The notes under the pieces: generated by a model
Told to the model about the DNA's origin: nothing
Databases searched by the model: none
The model's input: only the letters and a program-made list of their open reading frames with translations
IMG/VR virus record: IMGVR_UViG_3300009170_000544
Coordinates: 1-42,795 of that record
Strand: one strand, 5' to 3'
Source of the DNA: a virus
Length of the DNA: 42,795 bases
Position numbers and translations under genes: made by a program
Shown here: piece by piece, positions 32,085 to 38,311 of the stretch
Layout of the letters: each line of letters starts with the position of its first letter
How positions within the stretch are numbered: position 1 is the first letter of the stretch

Positions 32085-32804
32085 ATGAGCATGAAAATGC
32101 TCTGGCCCTTAATAGTTAGCTTATTTATAGTTGCTTGCAATAAACCACCTGATGAGGTTGTTGTAGATGATAAGTTAAGTCTTATACAAGAGTATGAACC
32201 GAGTATAACTGAGGAAATTTATATTAAAACTAAGGGTAGTAAATTAGGTTCCACTAAGGGACCTAATTTTCTCTTTATTATACCTGATACTTCATACACA
32301 TCAGCTGATTTATTAGATTTTTTAGCTGTTTATGGTACTGTTGTACCTGATGTCGCTCCTGACTTTATGAACTATTATCAAGATATAGGCTCAGGTCATG
32401 TTGGAGCTAAATTAGATAACTTAACAACTCCTGAAGATACTACAAGGATTTATGAGTGGTATTCTAATGGTGATTTAATTTATGTAGGTTATAATCTACC
32501 ATTAGTTGAGGTCTCATCTCAACTTGAATGTGAAGGATTAATGATGATTAAACTTAAAGTCATTGATCCTGCTACTGAAGCTGAATATGAAAAAGAACAA
32601 TGGTCATATATTGAATATCTTTTTATCCCTGACTCATTAGCTTGTGAATGTCAAGACTGTCCTAATTATTGGGACGTTTTCCCTATTCCAACTACTCCTT
32701 CTCCCTATCAATATCAAACTAAATATGCTAAATGGGACTTGGACCAAAATAATTTAATCAATATAAATGATTTATTAATATTATTATCTTATTACAGTGA
32801 ATAA
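32085..32804 (+). CDS. Lipoprotein with a C-terminal dockerin-like repeat
   Basis: A 239-residue protein with a lipoprotein signal: a hydrophobic stretch then IVAC, with Cys18 as the lipid site. The mature part is acidic and has a cluster of cysteines (CECQDC). The last residues, WDLDQNNLININDLLILLSYY, resemble one calcium-binding repeat of a type I dockerin (D-x-D-x-N-x-x-x-x-x-D-x-L-x-L-L), with one acidic ligand changed. The next gene, a secreted protease, has two better repeats. Expected location: host cell envelope. It begins six bases after the RadA-like gene. Confidence 0.78.
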   Translation: MSMKMLWPLIVSLFIVACNKPPDEVVVDDKLSLIQEYEPSITEEIYIKTKGSKLGSTKGPNFLFIIPDTSYTSADLLDFLAVYGTVVPDVAPDFMNYYQDIGSGHVGAKLDNLTTPEDTTRIYEWYSNGDLIYVGYNLPLVEVSSQLECEGLMMIKLKVIDPATEAEYEKEQWSYIEYLFIPDSLACECQDCPNYWDVFPIPTTPSPYQYQTKYAKWDLDQNNLININDLLILLSYYSE

Positions 32805-32811
32805 ATTCCGG

Positions 32812-32819
32812 CATATTTA
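32812..32819 (+). promoter_or_regulatory. Weak promoter-like box CATATTTA
   Basis: CATATTTA differs from the consensus in one base and lies 21 bases before the protease ATG (32840). No TTTGG is seen at the -33 position. Confidence 0.3.
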
Positions 32820-32839
32820 TAACTGAATCACAATTTATT

Positions 32840-34189
32840 ATGAAAAAATTAGCTTTATTATTAAGTTTTCTCTCCTTAGTGATCCTCCTACCAGCTCAAG
32901 AACCTATGAGTTGTGCCATTCTAGGTGATACTACCAATGTGTTACCTATGGGATTCCTAAAAAACAGAAACAAAAACCGTAGTAACACCCCTAAAGAAAT
33001 CCCCATAGTAGTCCATATAGTTTACACAGATGCTATAGCTAACACCTATATCCCAGAAGAAGTTATACAACCTGCTATAGATCAATTAAATGTTGACTTT
33101 GCAGGAACAGGTCTTTCTTTTTATTTAGTAGCTTATGACTATACTGATTTATCTACCTACTCATGGCATAATGCTTATGTGAGTGGACAAGTCCACTTTC
33201 CTAGTTATCAAACTCAAGCAACAGAATTAGCAAATGATATATCTTGGGATATAGCTGAATATTGTAATGTTTATGTTATACCTAAAATGTATGATACAAT
33301 ATTGGGATATGCTTATGTTGGTTATGGTCCTGATAATGCTGATGATGGTGTTTGGGTATTAAGTAGATCATTTGGGGTTGGAGACTGGCCCCATTTAACT
33401 CCATCATTAAATGAAAATGAAACATTAACTCATGAGATAGGCCACTATTGTGGTTTATTCCATACATTCCATGGTTACCCTCAATTCTGCGGTACACAAG
33501 ACCCAGATATACCTTGTGAATATGAAGGAGATTACGTTTGTGACACACCCCCAACTAAAGCAAGTTCTGGGTGCCCTGGAGTACTTGGTTACCATTGCCC
33601 CACAACAATATATGATGGGGCTTATTTTAACGCCCGTAACCATATGGATTATGGCACCCAAGTCTGTAGAGACGAATTTACACAGGGTCAAATAGATAGA
33701 ATGCACGCTATGCTTGAATATCAAAGATATGAATTGTTTAGTGATGATACTGCTACACCTTTCTGCCCCGGAGACTTTAATGGAGATGGTAATATAGGAA
33801 CAGCTGATTTATTAGTTATACTATCTAATTATGGTTGTATAGGTTGTGGTCCATCACAAGGTGATGCTACTTTAGACTATAGAGTTACTGTTAATGATTT
33901 AAATTGGGTATTAGCTAATTGGGGTGAAATTTGTGGAGATGGAATAGGAATGTTAGAAGGAGATAATGTTAGTTTACCACAACCACCTTCAAAACCAAAA
34001 CAAACTATTCCTTATAAGACATTAGCTGCTATATTAGTTCAAGAACCAAGACCTATTTTAGAAGTAAATTATTATGATATTGTAGGTAGAAAGGTAAACA
34101 TAGTTGAAGTAGCAAGTAAACATGGGATATATGTTGTTGAAATAATACTTGAAGATGGAAATAGGATAGTTTTAAAAACAATCTTATAA
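32840..34189 (+). CDS. Secreted M43-type metalloprotease with dockerin repeats and T9SS-like C-terminal domain
   Basis: A 449-residue protein. Residues 1-20 are a signal peptide ending near LLPAQ. The zinc site is HEIGHYCGLFH at residues 198-208 and the downstream NHMDYG is the Met-turn; the CDTPP, CRDEFT and GQIDRM blocks are typical of M43 (pappalysin/cytophagalysin) proteases. Residues about 312-365 hold two dockerin-like repeats, DFNGDGNIGTADLLVILSNYG and a second ending NDLNWVLANWG. The last 75 residues (NYYDIVGRKVN, then GIYVVEIILEDG) match the type A sorting domain that sends proteins through the Bacteroidota type IX system. Expected role: cleavage of proteins outside the host cell. 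The gene is intact. Confidence 0.9.
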   Translation: MKKLALLLSFLSLVILLPAQEPMSCAILGDTTNVLPMGFLKNRNKNRSNTPKEIPIVVHIVYTDAIANTYIPEEVIQPAIDQLNVDFAGTGLSFYLVAYDYTDLSTYSWHNAYVSGQVHFPSYQTQATELANDISWDIAEYCNVYVIPKMYDTILGYAYVGYGPDNADDGVWVLSRSFGVGDWPHLTPSLNENETLTHEIGHYCGLFHTFHGYPQFCGTQDPDIPCEYEGDYVCDTPPTKASSGCPGVLGYHCPTTIYDGAYFNARNHMDYGTQVCRDEFTQGQIDRMHAMLEYQRYELFSDDTATPFCPGDFNGDGNIGTADLLVILSNYGCIGCGPSQGDATLDYRVTVNDLNWVLANWGEICGDGIGMLEGDNVSLPQPPSKPKQTIPYKTLAAILVQEPRPILEVNYYDIVGRKVNIVEVASKHGIYVVEIILEDGNRIVLKTIL

Positions 34190-34195
34190 AGCAGC

Positions 34196-34226
34196 TTTGC
34201 CCCACACCCATCCCTTCTTATATTTA
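34196..34226 (+). promoter_or_regulatory. Promoter TTTGC-N18-TATATTTA
   Basis: TTTGC at 34196-34200 and TATATTTA at 34219-34226, just after the protease stop. ATG at 34246. Confidence 0.6.
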
Positions 34227-34245
34227 TATACAAATATATTAAAAA

Positions 34246-34458
34246 ATGAAAATGTTTTCTCAAGTGAGCGTCCCAAATCCACAATCGGGAGCCGAGTATG
34301 TAGTAACAGCTCAAATTAGCAGCTTGTTTAATGATGAACGTGAGGGTCCATTTTATTTTGTCCAAGAAACAGGTAAAGGTGGAGCCCAACGAATCCAAAA
34401 AGTAGACTTTAGGAAGGGTAAATACTACCATCACAGTTTGATTAAACCCCTAAATTAA
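34246..34458 (+). CDS. Small unknown protein (70 residues)
   Basis: A 70-residue soluble protein, β-rich, with GPFYFVQETGKGGAQRIQKV. No family recognised. It is flanked by promoters on both sides and so forms a single-gene unit. Confidence 0.6.
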   Translation: MKMFSQVSVPNPQSGAEYVVTAQISSLFNDEREGPFYFVQETGKGGAQRIQKVDFRKGKYYHHSLIKPLN

Positions 34459-34462
34459 GAGG

Positions 34463-34494
34463 GTTGGTCCTTATAAAAAATTTTCTTATATTTA
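34463..34494 (+). promoter_or_regulatory. Promoter GTTGG-N19-TATATTTA
   Basis: GTTGG at 34463-34467 and TATATTTA at 34487-34494 with the 19-base spacer, in the extended form TTTTCTTATATTTAGG followed by TAATAAG. ATG at 34516. Confidence 0.68.
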
Positions 34495-34515
34495 GGTAAT
34501 AAGAAAAAAGGATAA

Positions 34516-34758
34516 ATGATCAAAACAAACCAACCTCAAATTGGCTTGAAAGAACTATTCAAGCTAGCTAAACAAAATCTAAAACAAGGTAATCTTGATG
34601 AAGCTCGAGACTTGATTGATTTTGGCATATTGAGAATCGCTCAGTTTAAAGAACTTGATAATTTGAAAGATGATGATTCAATTGAAGGTGTTAAAGTTGA
34701 TTTGTGGTTGACTCGGTTTTGGGTGTTTTTGGAAAATAATGAACTAATCTTGGAATAA
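34516..34758 (+). CDS. Small helical protein (80 residues)
   Basis: An 80-residue helical protein. LKELFKLAKQNLKQGNLDEA then RDLIDFG resembles a single TPR-like helical pair. No enzyme motif. It starts a group of five small genes under the promoter at 34463. Confidence 0.6.
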   Translation: MIKTNQPQIGLKELFKLAKQNLKQGNLDEARDLIDFGILRIAQFKELDNLKDDDSIEGVKVDLWLTRFWVFLENNELILE

Positions 34759-34766
34759 TAAAAGTC

Positions 34767-34931
34767 ATGAATAAAGAAATTTCAGCCCACATCAAAGAGA
34801 TGGAAGCATTGCTTAAGGCTATTCTTTCAAATGAGAATACCGATTACGATGCTTATGATAATGCTACTTTGGCTTACTATGAACTTAAAGGATTGAAAGA
34901 TGCCCTCCAAAAAGAAAGTCAAAGTGTTTGA
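34767..34931 (+). CDS. Small helical protein (54 residues)
   Basis: ATG 34767 follows the previous stop after eight bases; TGA at 34929-34931. The product is one charged helix pair (ISAHIKEMEALLKAILSN, then YYELKGLKDALQ). No family recognised. It overlaps the next gene by 32 bases. Confidence 0.5.
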   Translation: MNKEISAHIKEMEALLKAILSNENTDYDAYDNATLAYYELKGLKDALQKESQSV

Positions 34932-35064
34932 CCAATATTCAGATGCGTTTATATATTGTGTAAATAACGAGATTAAAAAATATAAAATTTGTAAGTACCA
35001 CACTCGACCCAATACTATGAGAGACTGGGTGGTTATGAAAAACGGACAGGTTTTGAAAGTGTAA
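34900..35064 (+). CDS. Small basic protein (54 residues)
   Basis: ATG 34900 lies inside the end of the previous gene and TAA at 35062-35064 shares a base with the next ATG (TAATG). The product is basic, with KKYKICKYHTRPNTMRDW and the ending MKNGQVLKV. No family recognised. Confidence 0.5.
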   Translation: MPSKKKVKVFDQYSDAFIYCVNNEIKKYKICKYHTRPNTMRDWVVMKNGQVLKV

Positions 35065-35294
35065 TGGGAGAGAAAAAAGGACTTACAGTAAAGTTAATTT
35101 ACCCATTCCCGGTCCAAAAGTGTTTGGAAATAGAGTTGAATGGGGTGTGGTACAGAGTTACAGCAGGTGAGTTTAGGAGTTATAATGGTAGACGTCGAAT
35201 TACAATAGATTATGATGAAAATAGAAACCCAATTTATGAAGAATATTTCGGACCCGTTTATAAGGAAAGGACAAACACCGTCATTAGTAAATGA
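35064..35294 (+). CDS. Small basic β-rich protein (76 residues)
   Basis: A 76-residue basic protein with aromatic strands (CLEIELNGVWYRVTAGEF) and RRRITIDYDENRN. No family recognised. Its start is coupled to the previous stop. Confidence 0.55.
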   Translation: MGEKKGLTVKLIYPFPVQKCLEIELNGVWYRVTAGEFRSYNGRRRITIDYDENRNPIYEEYFGPVYKERTNTVISK

Positions 35295-35382
35295 CTATAA
35301 GGATGAGCTTGGTGACTCATATGAGGACTATATTGATGAGTTACCTAGATATAAGGATAATGGTAAAACAGTAGAGGACTAA
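35236..35382 (+). CDS. Small acidic protein (48 residues)
   Basis: ATG 35236 lies in the last quarter of the previous gene in another frame; TAA at 35380-35382 shares a base with the next ATG. The product is acidic (DYKDELGDSYEDYIDELP). The large overlap lowers confidence, but it fills the gap to the following coupled start. Confidence 0.4.
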   Translation: MKNISDPFIRKGQTPSLVNDYKDELGDSYEDYIDELPRYKDNGKTVED

Positions 35383-35513
35383 TGATGAGTTTTATAGTTA
35401 AAGTTATTTTTATAATTGGTTTACTAATAGGGGGGGAGTTTGTTATAAAGAACCTATATGGTATTTGGAAGGAAAAATATGAAAGAAAAAAACAACGATA
35501 TAAAGATTTTTGA
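35382..35513 (+). CDS. Small single-pass membrane protein (43 residues)
   Basis: ATG 35382 (or the in-frame ATG at 35385) to TGA 35511-35513. The product has one hydrophobic segment (FIVKVIFIIGLLIGG) and a basic cytoplasmic-type tail (KEKYERKKQRYKDF). Just before the M15 peptidase gene it could be a holin-like or spanin-like partner, but the sequence only shows a membrane anchor. Confidence 0.5.
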   Translation: MMSFIVKVIFIIGLLIGGEFVIKNLYGIWKEKYERKKQRYKDF

Positions 35514-35515
35514 TT

Positions 35516-35989
35516 ATGAATTTAAGTAAGAACCTAACACTAAGTGAAGTTACCAAGTCTAGAACAGCTATTAATCTTGGTATTAAGAATGAGCCCAATG
35601 CTGAGCAGCTTGAGAACTTGAAGACTATAGCTAATGAGGTGTTTCAAAAGATTAGGGATCATTTTGATGTGCCCATTAAAATATCAAGTGGGTTTAGGTC
35701 TGAGGCATTGAATAAAAAAGTTGGAGGAAGTAAAACTTCTGACCATTGTAAAGGATGTGCTTTGGATATTGATATGGATGGGTCTACTTTTGCCTCCTAT
35801 GTAGCTAATTGGGAAATCTTTAATTACATTAGAAAGAATCTCCAATTCAGACAATTGATTTGGGAATTTGGAGATGCTAATAACCCAGACTGGGTACATG
35901 TTTCTTATGTTAAGGGAGATAATAAAAAGGAGGTTTTGAGGGCTATTAAAAAGGGTAAGAAAACAGTTTATGTGCCTTATAAAGATTAA
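35516..35989 (+). CDS. Peptidase M15-type peptidoglycan hydrolase
   Basis: A 157-residue protein. NLSKNLTLSEVTKSRTA is the usual start of the M15-type phage peptidases. ISSGFRSEALNKKVGGSKTS leads into DHCKGCALDID, which carries the zinc-binding H-x(6)-D, and PDWVHVSYV supplies the last histidine ligand. No signal peptide, so it would need a holin or act as a virion or lysis enzyme. Expected role: cleavage of peptide cross-links in the host cell wall. ATG 35516 is chosen over a TTG six bases earlier. Confidence 0.87.
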   Translation: MNLSKNLTLSEVTKSRTAINLGIKNEPNAEQLENLKTIANEVFQKIRDHFDVPIKISSGFRSEALNKKVGGSKTSDHCKGCALDIDMDGSTFASYVANWEIFNYIRKNLQFRQLIWEFGDANNPDWVHVSYVKGDNKKEVLRAIKKGKKTVYVPYKD

Positions 35990-36007
35990 AAAGACTTTTT
36001 TAAGAGG

Positions 36008-36039
36008 CTTGTTTTTAGGATAAAAAGATCATATATTTA
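36008..36039 (+). promoter_or_regulatory. Promoter CTTGT-N19-TATATTTA, first of a tandem pair
   Basis: CTTGT at 36008-36012 and TATATTTA at 36032-36039, spacer 19. It shares AAAAAGATC-R-TATATTTAG with the second promoter 85 bases downstream, so the pair arose by duplication or strong common selection. No gene starts between the two. Confidence 0.62.
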
Positions 36040-36092
36040 GGGTATAAGGTTTAAGAGGTAAAAGGCATAAAAGAAAAAAGTTTTTTAGGGAG

Positions 36093-36124
36093 TTTGGTTT
36101 TAAAATAAAAAGATCGTATATTTA
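36093..36124 (+). promoter_or_regulatory. Promoter TTTGG-N19-TATATTTA for the tRNA cluster
   Basis: TTTGG at 36093-36097 and TATATTTA at 36117-36124, spacer 19. The tRNA-Leu gene starts 26 bases after the box. Confidence 0.7.
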
Positions 36125-36149
36125 GTTTATAAGATTTGAGAGATGAAAT

Positions 36150-36238
36150 GGCCGGATGGTGAAATTGGTATACACGACAGACTTAAAATCTGTTGAACCG
36201 AAGGGTTCGTGCGGGTTCGACCCCCGCTCCGGCTACCA
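36150..36238 (+). tRNA. tRNA-Leu (UAA)
   Basis: Anticodon stem CAGA/TCTG around loop CTTAAAA gives anticodon TAA. A long variable arm marks it as class II. T-arm GCGGG-TTCGACC-CCCGC. Acceptor GGCCGGA pairs with TCCGGCT, so the first pair is G-U. CCA follows the discriminator A in the DNA. Confidence 0.93.
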
Positions 36239-36275
36239 AGCAGTTCTTTGACATATTGGCATAAGTAATGAATAT

Positions 36276-36349
36276 GCGCTCATAGCTCAGTTGGATAGAG
36301 CAACAGCCTTCTAAGCTGTCGGTCGATGGTTCAAGTCCATCTGAGCGTA
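36276..36349 (+). tRNA. tRNA-Arg (UCU)
   Basis: Anticodon stem ACAGC/GCTGT around loop CTTCTAA gives TCT. T-arm GATGG-TTCAAGT-CCATC. Acceptor GCGCTCA with TGAGCGT; first pair G-U. It reads AGA, a preferred arginine codon in this AT-rich DNA. Confidence 0.94.
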
Positions 36350-36375
36350 CTAAAAAATTATTATTAAATAAAAAA

Positions 36376-36546
36376 ATGAATCCAAACATTGAACGAGTTG
36401 AAAATTATTTGAGGGAAAAAGGAATTAAAGTTAGAAGCTCCTGTTATCCCGATGATTGGCAAGGCCCAGCTGAATATAATGTTTATTTTGAGCAACGTCG
36501 TGCTGAGTTGCTTGAGAGACAAGGTTGGGTTAGGAAAAGTTTTTAA
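36376..36546 (+). CDS. Small unknown protein inside the tRNA cluster (56 residues)
   Basis: ATG 36376 to TAA 36544-36546, between tRNA-Arg and tRNA-Ile. The product is charged (IERVENYLREKGIKVR, then EQRRAELLERQGW) with a helical look. No family recognised. The AT-rich leader ATTAAATAAAAAA before the ATG is like that of other genes here. It would be translated from the tRNA precursor. Confidence 0.55.
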   Translation: MNPNIERVENYLREKGIKVRSSCYPDDWQGPAEYNVYFEQRRAELLERQGWVRKSF

Positions 36547-36567
36547 TTAGTTTATTTATCGCGTTCT

Positions 36568-36591
36568 GCACCTCTACGAATTATCAGGTGC
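36568..36591 (+). other. Hairpin before tRNA-Ile
   Basis: GCACCT (36568-36573) and AGGTGC (36586-36591) form a 6-bp inverted repeat with a 12-base loop. No T-run follows, so it is more likely an RNA processing signal than a terminator. Confidence 0.4.
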
Positions 36592-36599
36592 GATTAACT

Positions 36600-36673
36600 G
36601 GGGGCGTAGCTCAGTTGGTTAGAGCAGGATGCTTATATCATCAAGGTCACAGGTTCAAGTCCTGTCGCCCCTA
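36600..36673 (+). tRNA. tRNA-Ile (UAU)
   Basis: Anticodon loop CTTATAT gives TAT, reading ATA. Anticodon stem GGATG/CATCA has a G-A mismatch at its outer pair. D-arm GCTCAGTTGGTTAGAGC, T-arm ACAGG-TTCAAGT-CCTGT, acceptor GGGGGCG with CGCCCCT, first pair G-U. Confidence 0.88.
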
Positions 36674-36842
36674 CTGGGGGTTTGTTCGTTTAAAGCCAAT
36701 TAAGGTATTCGAAAGAAAATCAGTGGTGTCCCAGAAAACGATCTAAAAACATAATGAAGAATCAGATGAAGTTAAATACTTTGGTCGTAGGTAGCGCCGC
36801 CCATAGCCAGCCTTAAACGTGTTGGGTATCTGATCCTTTTAT
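36674..36842 (+). ncRNA. Unassigned, possibly structured stretch between tRNA genes
   Basis: 169 bases without a tRNA or a convincing gene. Two inverted repeats are visible: CTGGG (36674-36678) with CCCAG (36730-36734), and ATCAGAT (36761-36767) with ATCTGAT (36828-36834), which would enclose a GC-richer loop. A 20-codon ATG frame starts at 36753. The better base composition than other gaps suggests a small structured RNA or a tRNA remnant. Low certainty. Confidence 0.35.
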
Positions 36843-36916
36843 GACCTCTTAACTCAGCTGGCTAGAGTATCACACTTTTAATGTGAGAGTCGCGGGTTCG
36901 AATCCCGCAGGGGTCA
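36843..36916 (+). tRNA. tRNA-Lys (UUU)
   Basis: Anticodon stem TCACA/TGTGA around loop CTTTTAA gives TTT. T-arm GCGGG-TTCGAAT-CCCGC. Acceptor GACCTCT pairs with AGGGGTC; discriminator A. Confidence 0.95.
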
Positions 36917-36923
36917 CATTTAA

Positions 36924-36994
36924 GGTCGGATGTCCGAGTGGTTAGGTGAATCTTTGCAAACGATTTAACACTGGTTCAAATCCAGTTCCGACCT
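36924..36994 (+). tRNA. tRNA-Cys (GCA)
   Basis: Anticodon GCA in loop TTGCAAA with a stem AATC/GATT and one mismatched closing pair. T-arm ACTGG-TTCAAAT-CCAGT, acceptor GGTCGGA with TCCGACC. Discriminator U, as expected for cysteine. Confidence 0.9.
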
Positions 36995-36998
36995 CTAC

Positions 36999-37069
36999 TT
37001 CCCCATAGTATAATGGTAATACAACGGGTTTTGGTCCCGTAGTTTTAGGTTCGAGTCCTGATGGGGAAA
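36999..37069 (+). tRNA. tRNA-Gln (UUG)
   Basis: Anticodon stem ACGGG/CCCGT around loop TTTTGGT gives TTG. T-arm TTAGG-TTCGAGT-CCTGA, acceptor TTCCCCA with TGGGGAA; discriminator A. Confidence 0.93.
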
Positions 37070-37075
37070 CTAATT

Positions 37076-37147
37076 GCAGTAGTAGCTCAACGGTAGAGTT
37101 CCAGTCTTCCAAACTGGTTGTTGTGGGTTCGAGTCCCACCTACTGCT
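37076..37147 (+). tRNA. tRNA-Gly (UCC)
   Basis: Anticodon stem CCAGT/ACTGG around loop CTTCCAA gives TCC. T-arm GTGGG-TTCGAGT-CCCAC, acceptor GCAGTAG with CTACTGC; discriminator U. Confidence 0.95.
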
Positions 37148-37152
37148 CACAC

Positions 37153-37225
37153 GCGTCAGTAGTTCAATTGGTAGAGCGTTGGTCTCCAAAACCAAATGTT
37201 GCAGGTTCGAGTCCTGCCTGACGTG
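37153..37225 (+). tRNA. tRNA-Trp (CCA)
   Basis: Anticodon stem TTGGT/ACCAA around loop CTCCAAA gives CCA. T-arm GCAGG-TTCGAGT-CCTGC, acceptor GCGTCAG with CTGACGT (first pair G-U); discriminator G, as expected for tryptophan. Confidence 0.94.
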
Positions 37226-37230
37226 CTAAT

Positions 37231-37303
37231 GCTTCTGTAGCTCAACTGGTAGAGCAACTGATTTGTACTCAGTAGGTTGCGGGTTCGATTCCTGTCGGAA
37301 GCT
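37231..37303 (+). tRNA. tRNA-Thr (UGU)
   Basis: Anticodon stem ACTGA/TCAGT around loop TTTGTAC gives TGT. T-arm GCGGG-TTCGATT-CCTGT, acceptor GCTTCTG with CGGAAGC; discriminator U. Confidence 0.94.
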
Positions 37304-37309
37304 CAAAAT

Positions 37310-37402
37310 AGTCAGGTGGCGTAAGCGAAAATGAATATCGCTGAAAAGGTAACGCCCCATAATTTTATATGGGAGATACAAGTTCAAATCTTGTCCTGAC
37401 TA
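37310..37402 (+). tRNA. Atypical tRNA-like gene with expanded D-loop, anticodon unclear
   Basis: Acceptor AGTCAGG pairs perfectly with CCTGACT and the T-arm ACAAG-TTCAAAT-CTTGT is perfect. The D-stem GCGT/ACGC encloses a loop of about 31 bases that contains an extra hairpin AGCGA/TCGCT before the usual GG. The anticodon arm is CCCATA/TATGGG with a six-base loop ATTTTA, or CCCAT/ATGGG with an eight-base loop, so no standard seven-base loop forms and the anticodon cannot be fixed. It may be a functional odd tRNA, a tRNA with an inserted element, or a tRNA-like RNA. Confidence 0.7.
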
Positions 37403-37415
37403 CTAAAAATTAAAT

Positions 37416-37496
37416 GGGGGTATCGCATAGTGGCAATTGCTGCTGACTGTAAATCAGCTCCTTATAGGTTCGGAGGTTCGAGTCCTTCTACCTCCA
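37416..37496 (+). tRNA. tRNA-Tyr (GUA)
   Basis: Anticodon stem GCTGA/TCAGC around loop CTGTAAA gives GTA. A longer variable arm marks it as class II. T-arm GGAGG-TTCGAGT-CCTTC, acceptor GGGGGTA with TACCTCC; discriminator A. Confidence 0.93.
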
Positions 37497-37520
37497 CGCC
37501 GCTGAAGACTGTGTTAAAAG

Positions 37521-37556
37521 AAAAGGGCGGAGAAATTTGTTTCTCGCGCCCTTTTT
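37521..37556 (+). terminator. Rho-independent terminator closing the tRNA cluster
   Basis: GGGCGGAGAAA and TTTCTCGCGCCC form a strong GC-capped stem with a short loop, preceded by A-rich sequence and followed by TTTTTCTTT. It lies 24 bases after tRNA-Tyr. Its loop holds the -33 TTTGT of the next promoter. Confidence 0.85.
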
Positions 37557-37567
37557 CTTTATATTTA
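37536..37567 (+). promoter_or_regulatory. Promoter TTTGT-N19-TATATTTA inside the terminator
   Basis: TTTGT at 37536-37540 sits at the hairpin loop and TATATTTA is at 37560-37567, spacer 19. The extended form AGGTAAATAAG follows. It drives the phosphoesterase gene at 37583. Terminator and promoter share about 20 bases. Confidence 0.72.
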
Positions 37568-37582
37568 GGTAAATAAGAAAAA

Positions 37583-38311
37583 ATGAAAACAGTCTTTATA
37601 GGTGATATCCATGGGCGTGATGTTTGGAAAAATATCATTGAAGTTGAGAAGCCTAACCGAGTCATCTTCATAGGTGATTATTTTGACAGTTTTGATATTA
37701 GCCCAGCTGAACAACAATATAATTTTAAAGAAATTATTGAGTTTAAAGAAAAGGGTGAGTATGAAGTTATTATGTTAGTTGGTAACCATGACTTCCATTA
37801 CTACCCAGGTGGTGAACAATATTCAGGTTATCAACGCGGAGCGGCTCCAGCAAATAGACAATTGTTAGAGGAAAATAAACACCATCTACAAATGTGTTAT
37901 TTGATGGATAATATTTTATGTTCACATGCTGGTATTGGTTATGATTGGTTAGTAATTCAAAATGGGTATGGTGATGAACCAATTGATGAATTTGTAAATC
38001 ATATCTGGCAATATAGACCTAATTCATTTATGTTCTTTGGTCTTGATCCAACAGGTGATAGTCAAACTCAAACACCAATTTGGATTCGCCCATTGAGTTT
38101 ATTGAGAGGAAATCGTAACACATTCCTTAAGGAAAAATACATTCAAATTGTAGGCCACACTCAAGTAAATATGATTGATATTAAAGGTAAAGCAACTGGT
38201 GGTAATTATTATTTTATTGATGCTTTAGGTATTGGTGAATATTTGATTTATGAAGATGGTGAGTTTAAATTAGGAAAATTTAATATTGAAATTAAAGAAA
38301 ATGATTACTGA
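37583..38311 (+). CDS. Calcineurin-like metallophosphoesterase
   Basis: A 242-residue phosphoesterase with all metal motifs in order: FIGDIHGR near the N-terminus, FIGDYFDSFD, MLVGNHDFHYY, CSHAGI and VGHTQVN. These bind two metal ions as in λ phosphatase and related PPP-type enzymes. Phage members of this family act as protein phosphatases or on nucleotides; the substrate cannot be told here. It is the first gene after a terminator-promoter element and overlaps the next gene by 11 bases. Confidence 0.92.
   Translation: MKTVFIGDIHGRDVWKNIIEVEKPNRVIFIGDYFDSFDISPAEQQYNFKEIIEFKEKGEYEVIMLVGNHDFHYYPGGEQYSGYQRGAAPANRQLLEENKHHLQMCYLMDNILCSHAGIGYDWLVIQNGYGDEPIDEFVNHIWQYRPNSFMFFGLDPTGDSQTQTPIWIRPLSLLRGNRNTFLKEKYIQIVGHTQVNMIDIKGKATGGNYYFIDALGIGEYLIYEDGEFKLGKFNIEIKENDY

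Noticed and set aside
33282-33724. Overlapping frames on both strands inside the protease gene
   Set aside because: The protease frame has a signal peptide, full zinc site and C-terminal domain; the others show no motif and are shadows.
36568-36591. Hairpin before tRNA-Ile as a terminator
   Set aside because: The stem is only six pairs with a large loop and no T-run follows.
36183-37671. Minus-strand open frames across the tRNA cluster (36183-36389, 36942-37139, 37462-37671)
   Set aside because: They are antisense translations of tRNA genes, with the typical G-L-E-P type false peptides, and no start or promoter context on that strand.
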